From Acidobacterium sp. (GTDB lineage: Bacteria; Acidobacteriota; Terriglobia; Terriglobales; Acidobacteriaceae), in NCBI GenBank assembly GCA_027315385.1, contig DAHUYD010000041.1, positions 1-33,324 of the forward strand: DNA of 33,324 nucleotides, read 5' to 3'. Under the pieces are notes generated by a model. The model worked only from the letters and a program-made list of their open reading frames with translations. It was not told the origin of the DNA and searched no databases. The position numbers and the translations under genes are program-made. Of this stretch, positions 28,493 to 33,324 are shown piece by piece. The first letter of the stretch is position 1, and each line of letters opens with the position of its first letter.

Positions 28493-29881
28493 TCAGTGCT
28501 CCGATCCGGAGCCGTCGCCCGCGGCGTCGCCGAAGAGGGTATAGTCCGCCATCCAGCTCACTTCGATGGAGCCTGTCGGGCCGTTACGCTGCTTGGAGAT
28601 GATGATCTCGGCCTTGTGCTCCAGATCGGGATTGTCCCGGTCGTAATACGCTTCGCGATGGATGAACGCGACCACGTCGGCATCTTGTTCGATAGAGCCG
28701 GATTCCCGAAGATCGCTGAGTACCGGCTTCCGGTCGCCGCCGCGCTGCTCCGAGGCACGCGAAAGCTGAGAGAGACCGATCACCGGAACCTCCAGTTCCT
28801 TCGCCAGCGCTTTCAGTCCGCGTGAGATCGCGGAAACCTCCTGCGTGCGGTTCTCGTAACGGCGCGCTCCCGGGCCCGCTGAGCTGGCTGTCATCAGCTG
28901 CAGATAATCCACCACAATCAGGTCCAGTGCGCCGGTTGTCTGCCGCAGGCGCCGCGCCTTTGCCCGCATCTCGCTCAACGAGATTCCCGGGGTATCGTCG
29001 ATGTGGATGGGCGCCTCTACCAGACGTTCCAGCGCATTCGTCAGCGCTTCGCGATCGCGGCCAAAGATGAGCCCGGTCTGGATATTTCTCGCGCTCACGT
29101 GCGCCTCCGAGGCGAGCATGCGCCGCAGCAGCGATTCTTTCGACATTTCCAGAGAGAAAATCGCAACCGTATTTCCGCCCTTGATCGCGGCGTATTGAGC
29201 AATATTGATGGCAAGAGCGGTTTTGCCCATGGAGGGCCGCGCGGCGATAATGGTGAGCTCCGACTTCTGCAGCCCGCTGGTCATCTCGTCGAATTTTGTC
29301 AGATAGGTGCGCAGCCCCGTGACCTGGTGCTGGCCCTGGCGGTAGAGATTGTCGATGCTCCCGAACGACCCGGCCACGATGTCATGCACGCTGGAGAAGC
29401 TTCGGGAGATGCCCTTTTGGCTCACCTCCAGCAGGGAGGTTTCCGCGGCGTTCAGTACTTCGATGGCCTCCTCGCTCTGGTCAGCGGCGCGGGAAATTGC
29501 AGTCGAGCAGACGTTGATGAGCTGGCGCAGCAGCGACTTGTCCTTGACGATGCGGACGTATTCTTCAATGGACAGCCGGCGCGGCAGACCTTCCGTGAGC
29601 GAGGCCAGCCAGGCCACGCCGCCGACGGATTCAATCTCCTTTCGGCGCGCCAGTTCCTCGCTCAGGGTGACAATGTCGACGACCCGGCCGCGATCGATCA
29701 GCTCGCCCATCCGGGCAAAAACGCGCTGATGCGCCGTGAGGGCGAAATCCTCTGCGCGAATCAGGCTGGAAGCTTCGCTCCACGCTGTGTTGTCGAGCAG
29801 GACGGCGCCGAGAATGGTGCGCTCGGCGTCGGGCGAGGCGGGCAGGCCGCGCTCAAATTCAATATCAGGGGTGGTGGCCAT
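28493..29881 (-). CDS. dnaB: Replicative DNA helicase DnaB
   Basis: A hexameric 5'-3' helicase of the replication fork, 462 residues. The N-terminal DnaB domain begins PASPDAERTILGAVLLDN. The RecA-like C-terminal domain has the Walker A motif AARPSMGKTALAINIA, H2-H4 motifs with FSLEMSKESLLRRMLASEA, LIVVDYLQLM (Walker B) and VIGLSQLSRASEQR, and a final FIHREAYYD. No intein or insertion. AGG precedes the ATG at about 7 nt. It is divergent from the DUF4440-like gene across about 110 bp. Confidence 0.98.
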   Translation of the reverse strand: MATTPDIEFERGLPASPDAERTILGAVLLDNTAWSEASSLIRAEDFALTAHQRVFARMGELIDRGRVVDIVTLSEELARRKEIESVGGVAWLASLTEGLPRRLSIEEYVRIVKDKSLLRQLINVCSTAISRAADQSEEAIEVLNAAETSLLEVSQKGISRSFSSVHDIVAGSFGSIDNLYRQGQHQVTGLRTYLTKFDEMTSGLQKSELTIIAARPSMGKTALAINIAQYAAIKGGNTVAIFSLEMSKESLLRRMLASEAHVSARNIQTGLIFGRDREALTNALERLVEAPIHIDDTPGISLSEMRAKARRLRQTTGALDLIVVDYLQLMTASSAGPGARRYENRTQEVSAISRGLKALAKELEVPVIGLSQLSRASEQRGGDRKPVLSDLRESGSIEQDADVVAFIHREAYYDRDNPDLEHKAEIIISKQRNGPTGSIEVSWMADYTLFGDAAGDGSGSEH

Positions 29882-29992
29882 AAATGCCTGCCCAAGTGTA
29901 GGACGAATGGCGCTCTGAATAATCCGGGCCTGTGTGTGAAAAAGCGGTCGAAATGGAGCCGCCCATGGCCGGGGCCAGTCTAACCGGATATC

Positions 29993-30628
29993 ATGAATTC
30001 AAGACTGCCTATGGTAAGAAAATCGCTGACGATCACCCTGCTGCTGTGCGCGCTGAGCGGCTTCGGCACAGCGCTGGCGCAACAGGCCGAGTCCGTTGCG
30101 CCGGGCCAGGCGTTGCCGCCGGAGGTCAAGCTGTTTCAGGGACTTGAAGACAAGTGGAGCATGGCTGTGGTGGATAAGGACCAGTACACCATGGAGCTCC
30201 TGCTTTCGCCTCTCTATGTGGGCATTTCCGCCGCCGGCGAAGTCGCCACGCGCAATGAGCAGATTGCCGGCCTGTTCGACAAGAGTGAGGAGCCGGTCAG
30301 CATGTTGCAGCGGGTCATCAGCGTGCGGATGTTCGGCGACACCGCGGTAGTAAGCGGCACATACGATCTGAAATGGCGAACCGACGGGCCGAATCGCGAG
30401 GAGCGCGGCATCTTCACGCATGTTTATACCCGCGCGCAGGATCGCTGGGAATGCGTGAATGCTCAGCGTACGGAGGTCGTCGGCATGAAGGCCGAAGCGG
30501 CGGCGAAGAAGAAGCCGAAGGAGAAGAAGAGCGACGCGGCCGAGCCGTTCCACATTCCGTTTTTCCATAAGGGCGCCGCGTCGACACAGCCCGGCGGCTC
30601 GCCGGACTCCAGCAGTCCGCAAAATTGA
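29993..30628 (+). CDS. Exported DUF4440/SnoaL-like (NTF2-fold) protein
   Basis: 211 residues with a signal peptide (KSLTITLLLCALSGFGTALA, cleavage at about AQQ, residue 30). The mature part has the NTF2-like layout: a helix with LEDKWSMAVVDKD, LLSPLYVGISAAGEVATR, VRMFGDTAVVSGTYDLKW and a closing THVYTRAQDRWECVNAQRT, typical of DUF4440 proteins. A Lys-rich stretch (KKKPKEKKSD) and a Pro/Ser-rich tail follow and are not part of the fold. An ATG at 30011 would give a shorter signal peptide that also works. It lies 40 nt ahead of alr in the same direction and could be cotranscribed. The function of the fold here is unknown. Confidence 0.83.
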   Translation: MNSRLPMVRKSLTITLLLCALSGFGTALAQQAESVAPGQALPPEVKLFQGLEDKWSMAVVDKDQYTMELLLSPLYVGISAAGEVATRNEQIAGLFDKSEEPVSMLQRVISVRMFGDTAVVSGTYDLKWRTDGPNREERGIFTHVYTRAQDRWECVNAQRTEVVGMKAEAAAKKKPKEKKSDAAEPFHIPFFHKGAASTQPGGSPDSSSPQN

Positions 30629-30668
30629 GAGCAGGCTTTTCGCCGGCGCGGCGTCCGGCTTCCAGGTC

Positions 30669-31817
30669 ATGACCAGCACACGGCCCATCTGGGCGGAAAT
30701 ATCCCGGGAAAAACTCGCGCGGAATTATTGCAGGCTGCGTGCTCTGGCCGGCCCGGGGCCGGAACTGCTGAGCGTGATCAAAGCGAACGCCTACGGGCAT
30801 GGGCTTGAGGCCTGCGCCCGCGTTCTGGCCGCCGAAGGTGCGCAGTGGTTTGGGGTAACATGTGTCGAAGAAGCCGCTGCGCTGCGCACCGTTTGCCCAG
30901 GCGCGAGGATCCTCGCCCTCTCCGGGCTTTGGCCGGGCGAAGCCGACCGTGCGATCGAGCAGCGGCTGACTCCATCCGTGTGGACCGTGACGCATCTGGA
31001 CCTGCTGGAAGAGGCGGCGCGGCGTGCCGGCATCGGGGCCGGAGAAATGCCGGTTCATCTGGAAATCGATACCGGAATGTCGCGCCAGGGGGCGCAGCTC
31101 GAAGAGCTGCCGCAACTGCTCGCGCGCCTCGGAACCGCGGGCCCGCTGAGGATCGAAGCTGTCATGACGCATTTTCATTCGCCTCAGGATCCTGCGATGG
31201 CCGAGCGCCAGATCCAGGTCTTCACGCAGGCAGTGGAGCAGATCGTGAAGGCTGGGCTGCGGCCAGAATTCCTGAGCGCGGGCAGCTCCGCCGATGTACT
31301 GGAGCAAGCAGGAGCCGCGGTGACCAATCTGGCGAGGCGCTATGGAGCGCGGCCTATGCTGCGGACGGGGCTGGCTCTCTACGGTTATGCGCCCGATGGC
31401 AGCGCAAACATCTCTCTCCAGCCTGTGCTTGCCTGGAAGACACGCATTACCTCCCTGCGCTGGATCGAGGCGGGAACCACAGCGGGCTATGGTGCGACTT
31501 TTAAGGCGAACCGCAGGACCCGGCTCGCGCTTCTGCCGGCGGGTTATGCGGACGGATTCAGCCGGCTGCTCTCCAATCGCGGCTGGGTGCTGGTGCGCGG
31601 TCAACGCGCTCCCATTGTGGGCCGGGTCTCGATGGACCAGACGATGGTGGATGTCACGGAGATTGCGGAAGCCGCCGCCGGCGACGAAGTGGCGCTGATC
31701 GGCGAGCAGGGAGGCGACCGGATCACCGCACAGCGGATCGCCGAGCTGACGGGTTCCATCGCTTACGAGGTGCTCTGCGCAATTGCTCCGCGGGTGCCGC
31801 GCGTGATGGTGGAGTAA
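30669..31817 (+). CDS. alr: Alanine racemase
   Basis: A PLP enzyme that interconverts L- and D-alanine for peptidoglycan. 382 residues, the normal length. The PLP lysine is Lys38 in SVIKANAYGHG. HLEIDTGMSRQG and the catalytic Tyr in AGYGATF are present, followed by LALLPAGYADGFSR and GRVSMDQTMVDVT. The fold is an N-terminal TIM barrel plus a C-terminal beta domain. It is downstream of the DUF4440-like gene and 9 nt upstream of the hydrolase gene, all rightward, suggesting one transcript. A second, catabolic racemase elsewhere cannot be judged. Confidence 0.97.
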   Translation: MTSTRPIWAEISREKLARNYCRLRALAGPGPELLSVIKANAYGHGLEACARVLAAEGAQWFGVTCVEEAAALRTVCPGARILALSGLWPGEADRAIEQRLTPSVWTVTHLDLLEEAARRAGIGAGEMPVHLEIDTGMSRQGAQLEELPQLLARLGTAGPLRIEAVMTHFHSPQDPAMAERQIQVFTQAVEQIVKAGLRPEFLSAGSSADVLEQAGAAVTNLARRYGARPMLRTGLALYGYAPDGSANISLQPVLAWKTRITSLRWIEAGTTAGYGATFKANRRTRLALLPAGYADGFSRLLSNRGWVLVRGQRAPIVGRVSMDQTMVDVTEIAEAAAGDEVALIGEQGGDRITAQRIAELTGSIAYEVLCAIAPRVPRVMVE

Positions 31818-31826
31818 CGCCGGCCG

Positions 31827-33050
31827 ATGCTGAGCACTCTCTATCGAAATTGGATGGTGGCGTGGGAAACGGCTCTGACCACCCGCGATGAGAACCGCGT
31901 AGTGCGGCCTCTGGAGTGGGGCTTCGACTGGCTACAGGACTTTGCCGCCGTTGCTGGCCTCAGCGGTAATGTGGAAGCCGCGGAGCGCGATCCATCCGCC
32001 GCGGAGTCCGCCATGATTGCGCTGAATGAGGCGATGATTCGCAACAGCGACGTATTTTTCGGGTATCAGCCGCCCGCGGATTTCCGCCTCGAGGAGCGCG
32101 CGCCGCAGTTGTTTCCCACCAACGTGCGGCCGGAGACGCTGGAGCGCGACGCCGAACTGAAGCGGCTTGCCCGGGAAGGCAGGCTGAAGCCCGCACAGTT
32201 TCTGCGCTTCACGTCGCCGGTGCGGACACCGTATCCCGAAAACGATTTGGCGAATGCGCGCTGGTATCCGGCCGCTGAAGAGAAAATGAGAGGCAAGCCG
32301 CGGCAGGCGATGATCGTCATGCCGCAGTGGAACGCCGACGCCTTCAGCCACAACGCGCTGTGTTCGCTCTTCAACCGCTTCGGGATTTCGGCTCTGCGGC
32401 TGAGCAAACCCTTCCACGATATTCGCCGCCCCGCTGAGACCGAGCGCTCCGATTACGCGGTGAGCGCGAACATCGGGCGCACGCTGGCCGCTGTGCGGCA
32501 GGCCGTTGTCGACGTCCGCTGCTGCGTGGACTGGCTGGAACAGCAGGGCTACGAGCAGTTCGGAATTTTGGGCACCAGCCTGGGCTCCTGCTATGCCTTT
32601 ATCGCCAGCGCGCACGATGCGCGACTGCGGGTGAACGCCTTCAACCACGCCTCCATGGCCTTCGGCGACGTGGCGTGGACGGGGCAGAGTACGCGCCATA
32701 TTCGCGCCGGTTTCGAGCAGGCGGGACTCACGCAGGAGCGGCTCTATCGGCTATGGAGCGGTATCAGTCCGGTGAGCTACATGGAGCGCTTCGCCCGCCA
32801 CCGCAAAAAAGTTCTTGTGATCCACGCCCGTTACGACCTGACATTCCTGCCCGAGTATTCCGAGCAGGTGCTCCGGAGTTTCGCGGCGGAAGGCATCGAC
32901 TTCATCTCGAAGGTGCTGCCCTGCGGCCACTACACTACGGGCGAAACCCCCTACAAGTTCCTCGACGGATGGTGGCTGGGGTCGTTTGTCCGTTCCGCAT
33001 TCGCCGGCCTGGCCCGCGACGCGCCGGCCGGCAAGCAAATGGCGATATAA
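31827..33050 (+). CDS. Alpha/beta hydrolase, ABHD18-like
   Basis: A 407-residue serine-hydrolase fold. The nucleophile elbow is ILGTSLGSCYAF (Ser in G-T-S-L-G), a candidate acid is Asp in VIHARYDLTFLPEYS, and a candidate His is in LPCGHYTTGETPYKF. The opening LSTLYRNWMVAWE and PLEWGFDWL resemble the ABHD18/DUF2048-like branch. No signal peptide is visible, so it is probably cytosolic. The substrate is unknown; an ester or lipid is typical. It starts 9 nt after alr and is convergent with acpS, with three bases between the stops. Confidence 0.85.
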   Translation: MLSTLYRNWMVAWETALTTRDENRVVRPLEWGFDWLQDFAAVAGLSGNVEAAERDPSAAESAMIALNEAMIRNSDVFFGYQPPADFRLEERAPQLFPTNVRPETLERDAELKRLAREGRLKPAQFLRFTSPVRTPYPENDLANARWYPAAEEKMRGKPRQAMIVMPQWNADAFSHNALCSLFNRFGISALRLSKPFHDIRRPAETERSDYAVSANIGRTLAAVRQAVVDVRCCVDWLEQQGYEQFGILGTSLGSCYAFIASAHDARLRVNAFNHASMAFGDVAWTGQSTRHIRAGFEQAGLTQERLYRLWSGISPVSYMERFARHRKKVLVIHARYDLTFLPEYSEQVLRSFAAEGIDFISKVLPCGHYTTGETPYKFLDGWWLGSFVRSAFAGLARDAPAGKQMAI

Positions 33051-33053
33051 CGT

Positions 33054-33324
33054 TCAGTCTTCCAGGTGGACGCTGGCCATCGCCAGTTCCGCCGTATGTG
33101 TGAGCGAAAGTGAGACACGCTGCACGCCCAGCTGTCCGGCAATGGCACCCGCCCGGCCGTGCAGGTGGAGCGTGGGACGCTCGCCCGGCAGGCGGCGCAC
33201 TTCAAGCTCCTTCCATGTAACGCCGCGGTCGATGCCGGTACCCAGAGCTTTGGCGCCGGCCTCCTTGGCGGCAAAACGCGCGGCAAAACTCTCCTCGGCC
33301 CTCGCTTTCTGGCGGCAAAAGGCG
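33054..33324 (-). CDS. acpS: Holo-[acyl-carrier-protein] synthase, 5'-truncated by the window edge
   Basis: The C-terminal 89 residues of a phosphopantetheinyl transferase that loads ACP in fatty-acid synthesis. The visible sequence includes ESFAARFAAKEAGAKALGTG, where the F-A-x-x-F-A-A-K-E-A motif contains the metal-binding Glu and catalytic Lys, followed by GVTWKELEV, LHGRAGAIAGQLGV and the closing VSLSLTHTAELAMASVHLED, all AcpS signatures. The frame is open to the window edge; the N-terminal D-x-x-x motif lies outside. Convergent with the hydrolase gene. Confidence 0.94.
   Translation of the reverse strand, partial: AFCRQKARAEESFAARFAAKEAGAKALGTGIDRGVTWKELEVRRLPGERPTLHLHGRAGAIAGQLGVQRVSLSLTHTAELAMASVHLED

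Overview
The window is GC-rich, densely coded bacterial DNA. It most resembles Acidobacteriota (class Terriglobia): it carries large secreted Asp-box (BNR/sortilin-like) proteins, a Kdp locus with a companion beta-barrel porin, and palindromic intergenic repeats containing a CGCTCAGGATGAC-type core. That placement is an inference from gene style, not from a marker search. The left edge cuts an Asp-box protein gene and the right edge cuts acpS.

Layout. 1-1126: 3' part of an Asp-box propeller gene, followed by a perfect hairpin and a 550-bp spacer with repeat elements. 1679-4309: gyrB. 4508-7041: two SDR-fold oxidoreductase genes divergent from a tetR gene, with two matching 15-bp palindromes between them. 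7081-8178: an orphan LacI-type regulator. 8421-16654: a complete Kdp potassium-uptake locus. It reads leftward as a 28-codon membrane ORF, kdpF, kdpA, kdpB and kdpC, with a porin gene and kdpE upstream and a short KdpD-like sensor kinase divergent from kdpE. 16755-19922: a 1055-residue secreted Asp-box protein, convergent with an unrecognised secreted protein (20001-21701).

21839-26414: a five-gene leftward operon for trans-4-hydroxy-L-proline breakdown. It encodes the epimerase, three subunits of a D-hydroxyproline dehydrogenase and a dihydrodipicolinate-synthase-fold deaminase. Four of the five genes overlap the preceding one by 4 nt and the fifth by about 8 nt. A GntR-style palindrome and a possible remnant of a GntR/FCD regulator sit just upstream. 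26724-33324: housekeeping genes (ffh, dnaB, alr, acpS) mixed with a small membrane protein, a DUF4440-like secreted protein and an alpha/beta hydrolase.

How the genes work together. KdpFABC would be the ATP-driven high-affinity K+ pump, controlled by the kinase and KdpE. Two sets of 11-bp-periodic repeats sharing a TAAGG-like core lie upstream of the pump operon and upstream of the porin, so both are candidate KdpE targets. The hydroxyproline operon would take hydroxyproline to alpha-ketoglutarate semialdehyde; the last dehydrogenase of the pathway is not in the window. No CRISPR array, transposase, phage gene, tRNA or rRNA was seen. The most notable unexplained items are the putative KdpE arrays, the 28-codon ORF ahead of kdpF, the tandem TetR operators and the decayed-looking regulator beside the hydroxyproline operon.
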